Notes: generated from the sequence alone by a model not told the origin. A DNA stretch of 64,000 bases from Variovorax sp. PAMC 28711 (GCF_001577265.1 NZ_CP014517.1:1107001-1171000); one strand, 5' to 3'; counted from the first letter of the stretch, positions 8,546 to 17,558 are shown. Program-made: numbers and translations.

Positions 8546-10677
8546 GACGCCGGGTCCTTGTTGAGAGCGAGCAGCTTGTGCTTCAGATGCTCGAATTCGC
8601 GATCGCTGTCGATCGTCTTGCGATTGACCGAGAAAGCCATCGTGGCTTCCGTGTGGCCGCCCTGCTTTTCGTCGGGGGCGAGCCAGATCCAGACCCGCCG
8701 TTCCCGCACGTACAGCATCGCAAAAATGCCGACGATCAGCAACAGGCAGCCGAGGTAGACGATGTTCTTGCCGGGCGCACGCGCCACCTGGAACACGCTG
8801 GCCTGCACCTGCTTGAAGTCGGTCAGCATCATGGCGACGGGCGCCGGATAGAAATGCGCGTCGCTGATGGCGAGCACCGACTGGGTCAGGAAGGCTTGCG
8901 ACTTTTCATCGGCCGGCAGCGGCGCGAGGCCGGCGGTTTCGCGGCTGATGTTGAGCACCTCGAACAGCACGTCGTTGAGGATGCGCACCAGCACCGTGCC
9001 CGCGCGCTCGCGCTCGGCCTCGGGCACGTTGGCTTCCATGAACTCGGCGATGGCCTGCCAGCCGCCGGTGCTGGCGGCATCGGCCTTCGGCGACTCCGCA
9101 CCGGCGAACAACGCGAGCGCGCGCGTGGCCGAAGTGCGCAGCTGGTCGGCCAGCTCGGGTCGCGCGGGGTCGGCCGACCGGGCCACGTAGCGGTCGATGG
9201 CGCGTGCGCGCAGGCCGGCATCGGCGAGCGTGGTGCGCATGCGCACGAAACCATCCATCGACCCGTCTTCGTCCGCCGGCACACGCAGGTAGCGGAAGGC
9301 GTCTTCCGGCCGTTCGCGCATGCCGAGCAGGAACATCGGCTGGCCGTCGCCGGTGTCGACCGGCACCATGTAGTTCTGGAATTCGCGCGCCTGGCCTGCC
9401 GCGTCGCGCAGCTTGTAGCCGATGCTCGGACCGATGTTGCGCAACACCTTGGGCTTGTTGGTCTTGTTGGCCGCGCCGAGGCGCGACTCGAAGCTGTGCC
9501 GCAGGTCGACCTTGCGCACGTCGAGGCCGCTGCCGGCCTGCGGATCGGCGAAATTTTCGACGTTGATGAGGCGCAGCGTGCTGAACTCGAGGGTGAGCTT
9601 CTCGGCGCCGTTGGTGATCTCGGTCGACGCGCCGCCGATGACACCGTCGACCTCGAACGGCTTGGCCGCCGCAGCGATCGGCACGGCCTTGAGCTTCACG
9701 CTGGAGCCGCCATCGTCAAAGCTCGACTGATAGATCTCCACACCCTTGTAGCTGGCCGGGTGGTTGACCTCGATGCGGGCCGGAATCTGCTCACCGGTCT
9801 CGCGATCGTGCAGCACCACCTCGCTCGCAAACAGCTTGGGCATGCCGGTCGAGTAGTAGTCGACGATGAACTTCTTGAGCTCGATCGAGAACGGCAACTC
9901 CTGCAGCAGCACGCCATCGGACTGGTTGAGGATGGCCACGCTCGACTGCCCGCCCTCGGGCACCAGAATGTTCCCGCGGAAGGTCGGGTTGCGGGCCGAG
10001 AGGCGGTGCTCGGGCGCCACGTCGGCGATCATGCCGCCGCCGTTGAACACGCTCTTGCCGTTGAACCACGTCTGCGCGCGCACCACGAGGTCGCCGTCGA
10101 GCAGCCCGCCGATGCACACCAGCACGATCGCGCTGTGCGCCGCGATGTAGCCCAACTTGTGCGCGCCGCCGGCGCGCGCGGCGACCATCCATCCGCTGCC
10201 TTCGCGGTGCTGCAGCTTCACCTTCCAGCCGCCGCCCGACAGCAGTTGCCCGACGCGGTTGGCCGCGGCCTCGGGCGCTTCCGCCAGCGACGTCTGCGCT
10301 CGCTGCCCGAAAGCCTTCAGGCTTTGCGCGCGGATGCCTTCCTTCAGGTTCTTCAGGTCCGCAAAAATGTGGGGCGTGTTGCGCGCGATGCACAAAGACG
10401 TGCTGATCACCAGGAACAGCAGGATCAGCAGGAACCACCAGGCGCTGTAGATCGAGTCGAGCCGGGCCGTGCGGAAAAACTGCGCCCAGAACGGTCCGAA
10501 CTGGTTGATGTAGTTGCCGAGCGGCTCATGCTGCTTGACGATGGTGCCGATGACCGACGCGATGCAGATGATCGTGAGCAGCGCGATCGCGAAGCGCATC
10601 GACGAGAACAGCTCCACCACGGCGCGCAGAGCGCGCGAGCCGCGTTTCAGTCGAAGGCCATGGGTGGAAACGGACAT
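8542..10677 (-). CDS. resB: Cytochrome c biogenesis protein ResB
   Basis: The partner of CcsB in system II cytochrome c maturation. It is 711 aa. Three N-terminal membrane helices are visible (approximately residues 28-50, 80-102 and 170-190), then a large periplasmic domain, and a final helix near residues 655-675 (NIVYLGCLLLIVGIFAML), followed by a short cytoplasmic tail. This is the normal ResB topology. It ends overlapping ccsB by 4 nt. The strong terminator at 10694-10734 separates it from the upstream cytochrome gene, so resB needs its own promoter or read-through. Confidence 0.95.
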   Translation of the reverse strand: MSVSTHGLRLKRGSRALRAVVELFSSMRFAIALLTIICIASVIGTIVKQHEPLGNYINQFGPFWAQFFRTARLDSIYSAWWFLLILLFLVISTSLCIARNTPHIFADLKNLKEGIRAQSLKAFGQRAQTSLAEAPEAAANRVGQLLSGGGWKVKLQHREGSGWMVAARAGGAHKLGYIAAHSAIVLVCIGGLLDGDLVVRAQTWFNGKSVFNGGGMIADVAPEHRLSARNPTFRGNILVPEGGQSSVAILNQSDGVLLQELPFSIELKKFIVDYYSTGMPKLFASEVVLHDRETGEQIPARIEVNHPASYKGVEIYQSSFDDGGSSVKLKAVPIAAAAKPFEVDGVIGGASTEITNGAEKLTLEFSTLRLINVENFADPQAGSGLDVRKVDLRHSFESRLGAANKTNKPKVLRNIGPSIGYKLRDAAGQAREFQNYMVPVDTGDGQPMFLLGMRERPEDAFRYLRVPADEDGSMDGFVRMRTTLADAGLRARAIDRYVARSADPARPELADQLRTSATRALALFAGAESPKADAASTGGWQAIAEFMEANVPEAERERAGTVLVRILNDVLFEVLNISRETAGLAPLPADEKSQAFLTQSVLAISDAHFYPAPVAMMLTDFKQVQASVFQVARAPGKNIVYLGCLLLIVGIFAMLYVRERRVWIWLAPDEKQGGHTEATMAFSVNRKTIDSDREFEHLKHKLLALNKDPAS

Positions 10678-10693
10678 GAAGAATCAGGAGGGG

Positions 10694-10734
10694 AAAAAAC
10701 ACAAAGGCGGGCCATCCTGCTGGATCGGCCCGCC
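10694..10734 (-). terminator. Intrinsic terminator after cytochrome c4
   Basis: A perfect 8-bp GGCGGGCC/GGCCCGCC stem (10706-10713 with 10727-10734), followed on the minus strand by a T-rich tract (complement of 10694-10705). It ends the cytochrome c4 transcript about 44 nt past its stop, just before resB starts. Confidence 0.85.
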
Positions 10735-10777
10735 TTGTTGGGTTGGGTTGTCGGCGGTTAGTTCACGCGAAAGCGAA

Positions 10778-11452
10778 TCAGCGCAGGCCCGCGATGTAAT
10801 CGGCGACGGCCTTGATCTCGCGATCGTTGAGCTTGGCGGCGACGCCCGTCATCGGCGCGCTGTTCAGGCGCACGCCGTCGCGGAAAGCGGTCAGCTGGGC
10901 CACGGTGTAGTCGGCGTGCTGGCCGCCGAGACGCGGATACTGGGCCGGAATGCCGGCGCCGTTCGGGCTGTGGCAGCCTGCGCAGGCCGGGATCATGCGA
11001 TCGCCGATGCCGCCGCGCCAGATCTTCTCGCCCAGCGCGATCGTGTCCTTGTCTTTCGAGAAGCCCGGCTTGATCTTCTTGGAGCCGACGAACCAGGCGA
11101 TGTTGCGCATGTCTTCTTCGCTCAGCGCGGACGCCAGCGGCTTCATGATCGCGCTCTTGCGCTTGCCAGACTTGAATTCCTGCAGCTGCTTGAGGATGTA
11201 TTCAGGATGTTGTTGCGCCAGCTTCGGATTCGCGGCGATGGCCGAGTTGCCGTCGGCGTTGTGACATGAAGCGCAGCTCTGGCTGTTGGCCGGGGTCGCA
11301 TTGAAGATCGTGTCGCCCTTGGCCGGATCGGGTTTTGCCGGTTTGGCGGGCGCGGCGGCGGCGGGAGCGGCGCCAGGCGCATCGGCCGCAAGGCTTGGCG
11401 CCACGGCGGCGCCCATGAGGGCTGCAAGCAGAAAGTGGGCAAACAACTTCAT
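10778..11452 (-). CDS. Diheme cytochrome c4
   Basis: A periplasmic electron carrier between the bc1 complex and terminal oxidases. It is 224 aa. The signal peptide covers about residues 1-23, and an Ala/Pro/Lys linker follows. Two class-I cytochrome domains carry CASCH (60-64) and CAGCH (157-161), with distal methionine candidates in SAIMKPLA and NSAPMTG. This two-domain repeat is the c4 pattern. The gene is divergent from engB, and a TAGAAT -10-like hexamer on minus (11488-11493) overlaps the engB -10. No clear Shine-Dalgarno sequence precedes the ATG. Confidence 0.93.
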   Translation of the reverse strand: MKLFAHFLLAALMGAAVAPSLAADAPGAAPAAAAPAKPAKPDPAKGDTIFNATPANSQSCASCHNADGNSAIAANPKLAQQHPEYILKQLQEFKSGKRKSAIMKPLASALSEEDMRNIAWFVGSKKIKPGFSKDKDTIALGEKIWRGGIGDRMIPACAGCHSPNGAGIPAQYPRLGGQHADYTVAQLTAFRDGVRLNSAPMTGVAAKLNDREIKAVADYIAGLR

Positions 11453-11487
11453 ATCGGGGGCTTGGATTTATGGCGCAAAACCCCGCG

Positions 11488-11497
11488 ATTCTACAAT
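11488..11497. promoter_or_regulatory. Overlapping divergent -10 elements (engB / cytochrome c4)
   Basis: TACAAT on plus (11492-11497) and TAGAAT on minus (11493 down to 11488) share two base pairs. Plus transcription would start near 11503, 21 nt before engB. Minus transcription would start near 11482, about 30 nt before the cytochrome gene. No strong -35 is seen for either. Confidence 0.45.
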
Positions 11498-11523
11498 GGC
11501 CCCCCGTTCCGAAAGCCCCATCG

Positions 11524-12264
11524 ATGACCACCCCGCCGCCCAAGCCGGCTTCCACCCGCTCCGCTCCCGACGCCGCCACCGCCGAACGCGAACGCGTCGC
11601 GCTCGGCTGGATGCACACCGCCCACTTCCTCACCAGCGCGCCCCAGCTGGAGCACCTGCCGCCTGTCGACCTGCCTGAAATCGCTTTCGTCGGGCGTTCC
11701 AACGCCGGCAAATCGACCGCCATCAACACCCTGACCCAGCAAACCCGGCTGGCCTTCGCCTCCAAGACGCCCGGCCGCACGCAGCACATCAACCTGTTCG
11801 GCGTCGGCAAGCAGAAGGTCGACGACGGGGTGCTGGCCGACCTGCCCGGCTACGGCTACGCCGCGGTGCCCAAGGAGGCGAAGCTGCGCTGGCAGCGCGT
11901 GATGGGCAACTACCTCATGACACGCGAAAGCCTCCGCGGTGTGGTGCTGATGGTTGACCCGCGACAGGGGCTGACCGACCTGGACGAGATCCTGCTCGAC
12001 GTGATCCGCCCACGCGTCGCCGAGGGCCTGAAGCTGCTGGTGCTGCTCACCAAATCCGACAAGCTCACCCGCAGCGACGGCGCCAAGATCCTGTCGATCA
12101 CGCGACTCCAGGCGGGCGGCGGCGAGGTCAAACTGTTCTCGGCGCTGAAAAAGCAAGGCGTCGGCGAGGCGGCCGAACTGTTGTGGCGATGGATTCATCC
12201 CGACGGTCCCGTGACCGCGGCCGATCCCGAGCCCGAGCCTGCGCCGGAACCCCAAGCCGAATAG
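11524..12264 (+). CDS. engB: Ribosome biogenesis GTPase EngB/YsxC (YihA)
   Basis: An essential TRAFAC-class GTPase needed for late 50S subunit assembly. It is 246 aa. The G1 loop is GRSNAGKST (residues 57-65), G3 is DLPGYGYA, G4 is TKSD and a G5-like FSALKK follows. The C-terminal ~20 residues are a Pro/Glu/Ala tail beyond the usual domain. An upstream ATG at 11470 lies before the likely transcription start (TACAAT at 11492), so 11524 is chosen. There is little Shine-Dalgarno signal. Confidence 0.95.
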   Translation: MTTPPPKPASTRSAPDAATAERERVALGWMHTAHFLTSAPQLEHLPPVDLPEIAFVGRSNAGKSTAINTLTQQTRLAFASKTPGRTQHINLFGVGKQKVDDGVLADLPGYGYAAVPKEAKLRWQRVMGNYLMTRESLRGVVLMVDPRQGLTDLDEILLDVIRPRVAEGLKLLVLLTKSDKLTRSDGAKILSITRLQAGGGEVKLFSALKKQGVGEAAELLWRWIHPDGPVTAADPEPEPAPEPQAE

Positions 12265-12298
12265 AGCCCCGCAAAAAAACAACCCGGAGACAAAAACA

Positions 12299-13207
12299 AT
12301 GATCGAGAAATTTGCCCGCACCCTGCCCAACGGCACCACGCTGAGCTGCCGCGCGAGCGGTGAGCCCGGCCGGCCGCTGATGGTGTTCCTCCATGGCTTC
12401 CCGGAGGCCGCGTTCATCTGGGACGAAATGCTCGCGCACTTCGCCAAACCCGAACACGGCGGCTACCGCTGCGTGGCACCCAACCTGCGCGGCTTCGAGC
12501 AATCGAGTGCGCCGAAGGACGTCGCGGCCTACAAGGCGCCCTTGTTGATCCAGGACATCCAGCAGCTGGTCGCAACGGAAAGCGCCGACGGCACGATGGC
12601 CGCGCTGGTCGCGCACGACTGGGGCGGCGCTTTCGGCTGGGGCTATGCCAACGCGTTTCCCGAGCAGGTCGCCAAGCTGGTGATCATCAACTCGCCGCAC
12701 CCGGGCACCTTCGTGCGCGAACTGCGCGAGAACCCCGAGCAGCAGAAGGCCAGTGCGTACATGAATTTCCTGGCCCATCCGAAGGCCGAGGAAATGCTGG
12801 CAGCCGACGACTACAAGCGCATGTGGCCGTTCTTCGAACTGATGAAAGCCGGGCCCGACGGCTTCGGCTGGCTCACCGAAGACGTGAAGAACCAGTACCG
12901 CGAGGTGTGGAACGCCGGCCTGACCGGCGCCTGCAATCTCTACCGCGTGACGCCGATGAAGCCGCCGATGCCGGGCGGCTCGATCGACAGCATTCCGGTG
13001 CTGCCGAAGGAGCGCTTCACGGTGAACGTGCCGACCTTCGTGTTCTGGGCGCTCGACGACAGCGCCTTGTTGCCCGGCCTGCTCACCGGCCTGGAAGACT
13101 ACGTGCCGAATCTCGAAGTGAAGAAGGTGCCGAACGCGACCCACTGGATCGTGCACGAGCAGCCGAAGCTGGTGGCCGCCGAGATCGAGCGCTTCCTGAA
13201 TCAGTAG
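12299..13207 (+). CDS. Alpha/beta hydrolase (epoxide-hydrolase-like)
   Basis: A 302-aa alpha/beta hydrolase. The oxyanion region is FLHGFPEAAFIW. The nucleophile elbow has Asp (VAHDWGGAFGW), as in epoxide hydrolases and haloalkane dehalogenases rather than Ser esterases. The acid is probably in WALDDSALL and the base His in ATHWIVHEQP. The FLHGFPE and HDWGG motifs are typical of epoxide hydrolases; the substrate is unknown. A GGAG ribosome site lies about 12 nt upstream. The gene follows engB by 34 nt and probably shares its transcript. The 3' end overlaps the convergent acyltransferase gene by 7 nt. Confidence 0.88.
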   Translation: MIEKFARTLPNGTTLSCRASGEPGRPLMVFLHGFPEAAFIWDEMLAHFAKPEHGGYRCVAPNLRGFEQSSAPKDVAAYKAPLLIQDIQQLVATESADGTMAALVAHDWGGAFGWGYANAFPEQVAKLVIINSPHPGTFVRELRENPEQQKASAYMNFLAHPKAEEMLAADDYKRMWPFFELMKAGPDGFGWLTEDVKNQYREVWNAGLTGACNLYRVTPMKPPMPGGSIDSIPVLPKERFTVNVPTFVFWALDDSALLPGLLTGLEDYVPNLEVKKVPNATHWIVHEQPKLVAAEIERFLNQ

Positions 13208-14076
13208 ACCGTGGGCTCGCCGTCGGGGCGTGTCTTGAACCGGCGGTGCACCCAGTAATACTGGGAGGGCATCGTGTCGATGTAGCCTTCCAGGCGCGTG
13301 TTCATGAGGGCCGTGTCGGCCACCACGTCGTCGGTCGGAAAATTCTGCCAGGCGGACAGCACTTCGATGTCGTAACCCGTCTTCGTCAGGCGCGACAGCA
13401 CCGGCACGATCTTGGCACGGCCGAGGCGGGCGAAGCGCGAGAGCGAAGGCACCGTGGCCGCCTGCACGCCGTAGAAGGGCACGAAGATCGACTCTTGCGG
13501 ACCGAAGTTCATGTCGGGCAGCAGATAGAGCAAGCCGCCTTTTCGCAGGCCGCTCACGATAGGCTTCACGCCCGCCGTGCGATCGAACACCTGCACCTCG
13601 CCATGAAAACGCGTGCGCCCCACTTCGAGCCAGTCGTTGATGAACGCGTTGCGCTGCGGCGTGAAGATCGAGGTCCAGGGCCGGCGCACCGCGAGCGACA
13701 GCGCCGTGCCGCCCGCGTCGAGCCCGCAAAAGTGCGGCGCGAAGACGATGGTCGGCGTGGTGCCGTCGAATTCGTGCAGGGCGCCATGCAGGTTCAGCCG
13801 CTGCTCCACCACGTCGCGCGGCGCATGCCAGAGCCAGCTGCGATCGAGCCATGCCTGTGCCACGTGCACGAAGGTTTCGCGTGCGATGCGGCGGCGTTGC
13901 GCGGAAGACGTGTTGGGGAAACAGAGCGCGAGATTGGTGTCGACGACGTGCCGACGCGGCGCGGCCACGGTGTGCAGGATGCGTCCCATCACCGCGCCCA
14001 TGCCGCGCACCACCGGCAACGGCAGATGCGCGAGCGCCCGCATGAAGCCGATGCCGAGCTTCGCCCCCACGCTCAC
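13201..14076 (-). CDS. LpxL/HtrB-family lipid A acyltransferase (second gene of pair)
   Basis: An inner-membrane acyl-ACP-dependent acyltransferase of the LpxL/LpxM family, which adds secondary acyl chains to Kdo-lipid A. It is 291 aa. The H-x4-D catalytic motif is HFCGLD, and LRKGGLLYLLPDMNFG is the conserved substrate-binding block. An N-terminal hydrophobic helix is weak. It overlaps its upstream paralogue by 4 nt (ATGA). Whether it acts on lipid A or on another lipid cannot be told from sequence. Confidence 0.88.
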   Translation of the reverse strand: MSVGAKLGIGFMRALAHLPLPVVRGMGAVMGRILHTVAAPRRHVVDTNLALCFPNTSSAQRRRIARETFVHVAQAWLDRSWLWHAPRDVVEQRLNLHGALHEFDGTTPTIVFAPHFCGLDAGGTALSLAVRRPWTSIFTPQRNAFINDWLEVGRTRFHGEVQVFDRTAGVKPIVSGLRKGGLLYLLPDMNFGPQESIFVPFYGVQAATVPSLSRFARLGRAKIVPVLSRLTKTGYDIEVLSAWQNFPTDDVVADTALMNTRLEGYIDTMPSQYYWVHRRFKTRPDGEPTVY

Positions 14077-14927
14077 AGCTCGTCCCTCGGCTGCTTGTAG
14101 CGGCCGTAGCCCCAGAGGTATTGGCCGGGCAGTCGTTCGATCAGTCGCATCAAGGTGTCGTTCATGGCGGTGGCAGCCGCCTCGGGTGTGGCGCTGGCGT
14201 CATGCAGCGCGGGCGCGTCGACGCGCTCGAAGTGGATCACATAACGACCGCCCGGCAACCGCTCACACCACGTCATGAGCACCTGGGCGCCCGTCTGCTG
14301 CGCGAGGCGCGCCAGCAGGGTCATCGTGTAGGCGGGCTTGCCAAAAAAGGGCGCCCACACGCCCTGCCCCTTGGGCGGCACCTGGTCGGGCAGCACGCCC
14401 GTGTAGCCACCGGCCCGCAGCACACGGATGAGGCCACGCACGCCCGAGAGATTGGTCGGCAGCGACTTGAGCCCGGGCCGGTCGCGCGAGCCGGCAATGA
14501 GGTCGGCGAGCCACGCCTTGCGCGCGGGCCTGAACAGCACGGTGAGCGGCCCGTGCACCGGACCGAAGCGCTCGGCGATGGCCTGGCCGATCATTTCCCA
14601 GCTGCCCACATGCGGCGTGGCGAGGATGACGCCGCGCTTCCCGGCCAGCGCGTCCTCGAACACCCGGTCGTTCCGCCACTGCACGCGGTCCAGCACGCCG
14701 ACGCCCTTCGGCCGCAGCCAGAGCCAGGGCAGCTCGCCGACCATGGCGCCCGCCGCGCCGATGGCGGGCCGGTATTGGGCCCGCGTGAAACCGGCGTTCT
14801 CGGCGTTCGCCTTGACGCGTCCGCGGTACGACGGCGACGCCCAGTACACGAGCCAGCCGAACAGCGCGCCCAGCCACTGCATCCATGGCAACGGCACGTG
14901 GGCAAGCAATCGGAACAGGGTGGTCAT
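14073..14927 (-). CDS. LpxL/HtrB-family lipid A acyltransferase (first gene of pair)
   Basis: Another LpxL/MsbB-family acyltransferase of 284 aa, encoded first in the two-gene unit. A hydrophobic amphipathic N-terminus (LFRLLAHVPLPWMQWLGALFG) anchors it to the membrane. Its motif is H-x4-E (HVGSWE). The block LRAGGYTGVLPDQVPPKGQG contains the conserved LPDQ. The pair differ in the catalytic acid (Glu here, Asp in the partner), consistent with separate early and late acylation roles. That role split is inference. Confidence 0.88.
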   Translation of the reverse strand: MTTLFRLLAHVPLPWMQWLGALFGWLVYWASPSYRGRVKANAENAGFTRAQYRPAIGAAGAMVGELPWLWLRPKGVGVLDRVQWRNDRVFEDALAGKRGVILATPHVGSWEMIGQAIAERFGPVHGPLTVLFRPARKAWLADLIAGSRDRPGLKSLPTNLSGVRGLIRVLRAGGYTGVLPDQVPPKGQGVWAPFFGKPAYTMTLLARLAQQTGAQVLMTWCERLPGGRYVIHFERVDAPALHDASATPEAAATAMNDTLMRLIERLPGQYLWGYGRYKQPRDEL

Positions 14928-14961
14928 CGGGCAGTGGGGGTGAGAACTGACGCGCGCGCAA

Positions 14962-14990
14962 GGGACAACGCGGCTCGAATAGAATACAAA
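14962..14990 (+). promoter_or_regulatory. Candidate metK promoter
   Basis: GGGACA (14962-14967) and TACAAA (14985-14990) are separated by 17 nt. Transcription would start near 14997, leaving a leader of about 113 nt before the metK ATG. The overlapping TAGAAT at 14980-14985 is an alternative -10. Confidence 0.4.
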
Positions 14991-15019
14991 TTGTCGCCGA
15001 GTTACAGAACAACTTGCAG

Positions 15020-15103
15020 GGCGACGTTAAACAGTACTGCTAAAGCGTTCGCCAAAACTCCTTCCGGAATCGGCAACGCGCCCTTTCAACTTCCCGGAGT
15101 TTT
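15020..15103 (+). promoter_or_regulatory. Structured metK leader with possible Shine-Dalgarno sequestration
   Basis: A stem pairs GGCGACG (15020-15026) with CGTTCGCC (15046-15053; one bulged base), around a loop holding the palindrome CAGTACTG. Directly after it, AAAACTCC (15054-15061) is perfectly complementary over 8 nt to GGAGTTTT (15096-15103), which contains the metK ribosome-binding site. This arrangement could switch translation on and off. It does not match a SAM riboswitch class that I can recognise, and no covariation data were available. Confidence 0.35.
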
Positions 15104-15109
15104 CAAAAA

Positions 15110-16291
15110 ATGGCGAACGACTTTCTCTTCACTTCCGAATCCGTCTCCGAAGGCCACCCCGACAAGGTGGCCGACCAGATTTCCGACGCGATCCTCGACG
15201 CGATCTTCGAACAAGACCCGCGCAGCCGCGTGGCCGCCGAGACGCTGACCAACACCGGCCTCGTGGTCCTCGCCGGCGAGATCACCACCAACGCGCACGT
15301 CGACTACATCCAGGTCGCGCGCGACACCATCAAGCGCATCGGCTACGACAACACCGACTATGGCATCGACTACAAGGGTTGCGCCGTGATGGTCTGCTAC
15401 GACAAGCAGTCCAACGACATCGCCCAGGGCGTGGACCACGCGAGCGACGACCACCTGAACACCGGCGCCGGCGACCAGGGCCTGATGTTCGGCTACGCCT
15501 GCGATGAAACGCCGGAACTGATGCCCGCGCCCATCTACTACGCGCACCGCCTGGTCGAGCGCCAGGCCCAGCTGCGCAAGGACGGCCGCCTGCCTTTCCT
15601 GCGTCCCGACGCGAAGAGCCAGGTCACGATGCGCTACGTCGACGGCAAGCCGCACAGCATCGACACGGTGGTCCTCTCCACGCAACACCACCCCGACCAG
15701 AGCGAGACGTCGACCAAGATGAAGGCGTCGTTCAACGAAGCCATCATCGAAGAGATCATCAAGCCGGTGCTGCCGAAGGAATGGCTGCAGAACACGCGCT
15801 ACCTGATCAATCCGACCGGCCGCTTCGTCATCGGCGGCCCGCAAGGCGACTGTGGCCTCACCGGCCGCAAGATCATCGTCGACACCTACGGCGGTGCCTG
15901 CCCGCACGGCGGTGGCGCGTTCTCGGGCAAGGACCCGTCCAAGGTCGACCGCTCGGCGGCCTACGCTGCCCGCTACGTCGCCAAGAACATCGTGGCCGCC
16001 GGCATCGCGCGCCAGTGCCAGATCCAGGTGGCCTATGCGATCGGCGTGGCGGAGCCGATGAACATCACGGTCTACACCGAAGGCACCGGCCTCATCTCCG
16101 ACGAGAAGATCGCCGCCCTCGTGCGCGAGCATTTCGACCTGCGCCCCAAGGGCATCATCCAGATGCTCGACCTGCTGCGCCCGATTTACCAGAAGACCGC
16201 CGCCTACGGCCACTTCGGTCGGGAAGAGCCGGAGTTCACCTGGGAAAATACGAGCATCGCGCCGAAGCTGCGCGCGGCTGCTGGCCTCTGA
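15110..16291 (+). CDS. metK: S-adenosylmethionine synthetase
   Basis: Methionine adenosyltransferase makes S-adenosylmethionine from methionine and ATP in the cytoplasm, usually as a tetramer. It is 393 aa, a full-length family member. The N-terminal [16 protein letters not shown] (His16, Asp18, Lys19) binds ATP and metal. The signature [12 protein letters not shown] lies near residue 120, and the phosphate loop [16 protein letters not shown] lies near residue 265. A GGAG ribosome site ends 10 nt upstream of the ATG. An intrinsic terminator follows the gene, so it is probably monocistronic. Confidence 0.98.
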   Translation: MANDFLFTSESVSEGHPDKVADQISDAILDAIFEQDPRSRVAAETLTNTGLVVLAGEITTNAHVDYIQVARDTIKRIGYDNTDYGIDYKGCAVMVCYDKQSNDIAQGVDHASDDHLNTGAGDQGLMFGYACDETPELMPAPIYYAHRLVERQAQLRKDGRLPFLRPDAKSQVTMRYVDGKPHSIDTVVLSTQHHPDQSETSTKMKASFNEAIIEEIIKPVLPKEWLQNTRYLINPTGRFVIGGPQGDCGLTGRKIIVDTYGGACPHGGGAFSGKDPSKVDRSAAYAARYVAKNIVAAGIARQCQIQVAYAIGVAEPMNITVYTEGTGLISDEKIAALVREHFDLRPKGIIQMLDLLRPIYQKTAAYGHFGREEPEFTWENTSIAPKLRAAAGL

Positions 16292-16314
16292 GCGCATTCG
16301 CCCGGTCCCACTGA

Positions 16315-16350
16315 AAGCCTGCGCCTGCTCCTTGCGGCCGCAGGCTTTTT
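16315..16350 (+). terminator. Intrinsic terminator after metK
   Basis: A perfect 9-bp stem AAGCCTGCG/CGCAGGCTT (16315-16323 with 16339-16347), a 15-nt loop and a following T run. It lies between metK and the Liv-type ABC operon. Confidence 0.88.
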
Positions 16351-16370
16351 CACGCCCCGGAGTTTTCACG

Positions 16371-17558
16371 ATGATGATGAACAAGAGAACCGCCCTCGCC
16401 ACGCTGGCGATGGCCTGCCTGGGCGCCATGACGGCCGCGCACGCCGCCGACGAGCCGCTGCGCATCGGCGTCATCGCCACCTATTCGGGCCCGTACGCCG
16501 ACTACGGCCGGCAGTTCGATTCCGGCATCGCGCTCTATCTGAAAGAACACGGCGGCAAGATCGCCGGACGCACGGTCGACATCATCAAGAAGGACACGGC
16601 TGGCCCGGCACCCGACGTGGCCAAGCGCATCGCGCAGGAGCTGATCGTGCGCGACAAGGTGAGCATCCTCACCGGCCTGGACTTCAGCCCCAACGCCTAC
16701 GCCGTCGCCGCCATCGCCACGCAGGCCAAGGTGCCGACCCTCGTGATGAACGCCGCCTCGTCGGCCATCACGTCCAGCTCGCCGTACGTGGCGCGCCTGT
16801 CGTTCACGGTGCAGCAGGTCACCGACCCGATGGCGCGCTGGATGATCAAGCAGGGCGTGAAGGATGCGTACACGGTGGTGGCCGACTACGCCTCGGGCGT
16901 CGATGCAGAGACCGCGTTCAAGAAAGCCTTCACCGCCGGCGGCGGCAAGGTGTCGGGCGAAGTCCGCACGCCGATGAACAACCCCGACTTCTCGGCCTAC
17001 GTGCAGAAGATCAAGGACGTGAAGCCGCAGGCCGTGTTCTTCTTCTTCCCCTCGGGCGTGATGCCACCGGCCTTCCTGAAAGTGTGGAAGGAACGCGGCA
17101 TGGAAGAAGCCGGCATCAAGCTCTACGCCACCGGCGAAGCCACCGACGACAGCTACCTCGACGCCACCGGCGAAGTGGCGCTCGGCCTCGTCACCGCGCA
17201 CCACTATTCGTATGCGCACCCGTCGCCGAAGAACCAGAAGTTCGTGAAGGACTTCGTCGCCGAGTTCGGCACGTCGCTGCGCCCCAGCTACTTCGCCGTG
17301 ACCGCCTACGACGCCATGGCCGCGATCGACCTGGCACTCGCCAAGACGAAGGGCGACACCGCCGGCGACGCGTTCATGGAAGCGCTGAAGGGCCTGCGCT
17401 TCGAGAGCCCGCGCGGCCCGATCGAGATCGACCCGGTCACGCGCGACATCGTGCAGACCGTCTACATCCGCAAGACGGAAAAGGTCAACGGCAAGCTGGT
17501 CAACGTGGAGTTCGACAAGTTCGACCGCGTGAAGGACCCGGCCAAGGAAGCCAAGTAA
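16371..17558 (+). CDS. Liv-type ABC transporter periplasmic substrate-binding protein
   Basis: The binding protein of a branched-chain-amino-acid-family (HAAT) ABC importer. It is 395 aa. The signal peptide is about residues 1-26, ending AHAA. Mature motifs include IGVIATYSGPYADYG and a type-I periplasmic-binding fold throughout. Three consecutive ATGs occur at 16371, 16374 and 16377; the first sits 8 nt after a CCGGAG ribosome site. The four transport genes follow directly. Specificity cannot be read from sequence: this family also carries urea, amides and aromatic acids. Confidence 0.93.
   Translation: MMMNKRTALATLAMACLGAMTAAHAADEPLRIGVIATYSGPYADYGRQFDSGIALYLKEHGGKIAGRTVDIIKKDTAGPAPDVAKRIAQELIVRDKVSILTGLDFSPNAYAVAAIATQAKVPTLVMNAASSAITSSSPYVARLSFTVQQVTDPMARWMIKQGVKDAYTVVADYASGVDAETAFKKAFTAGGGKVSGEVRTPMNNPDFSAYVQKIKDVKPQAVFFFFPSGVMPPAFLKVWKERGMEEAGIKLYATGEATDDSYLDATGEVALGLVTAHHYSYAHPSPKNQKFVKDFVAEFGTSLRPSYFAVTAYDAMAAIDLALAKTKGDTAGDAFMEALKGLRFESPRGPIEIDPVTRDIVQTVYIRKTEKVNGKLVNVEFDKFDRVKDPAKEAK

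Noticed and set aside
8578..10761. A 727-codon open frame on plus
   Set aside because: Antisense to resB and ends in the terminator region. Composition is shadow-like, and resB on minus has full family topology.
14997..15110. Known SAM-I, SAM-II or SAM/SAH riboswitch at metK
   Set aside because: I could not match conserved cores of these classes by eye. Only the helices described are supported, so no class name is given.
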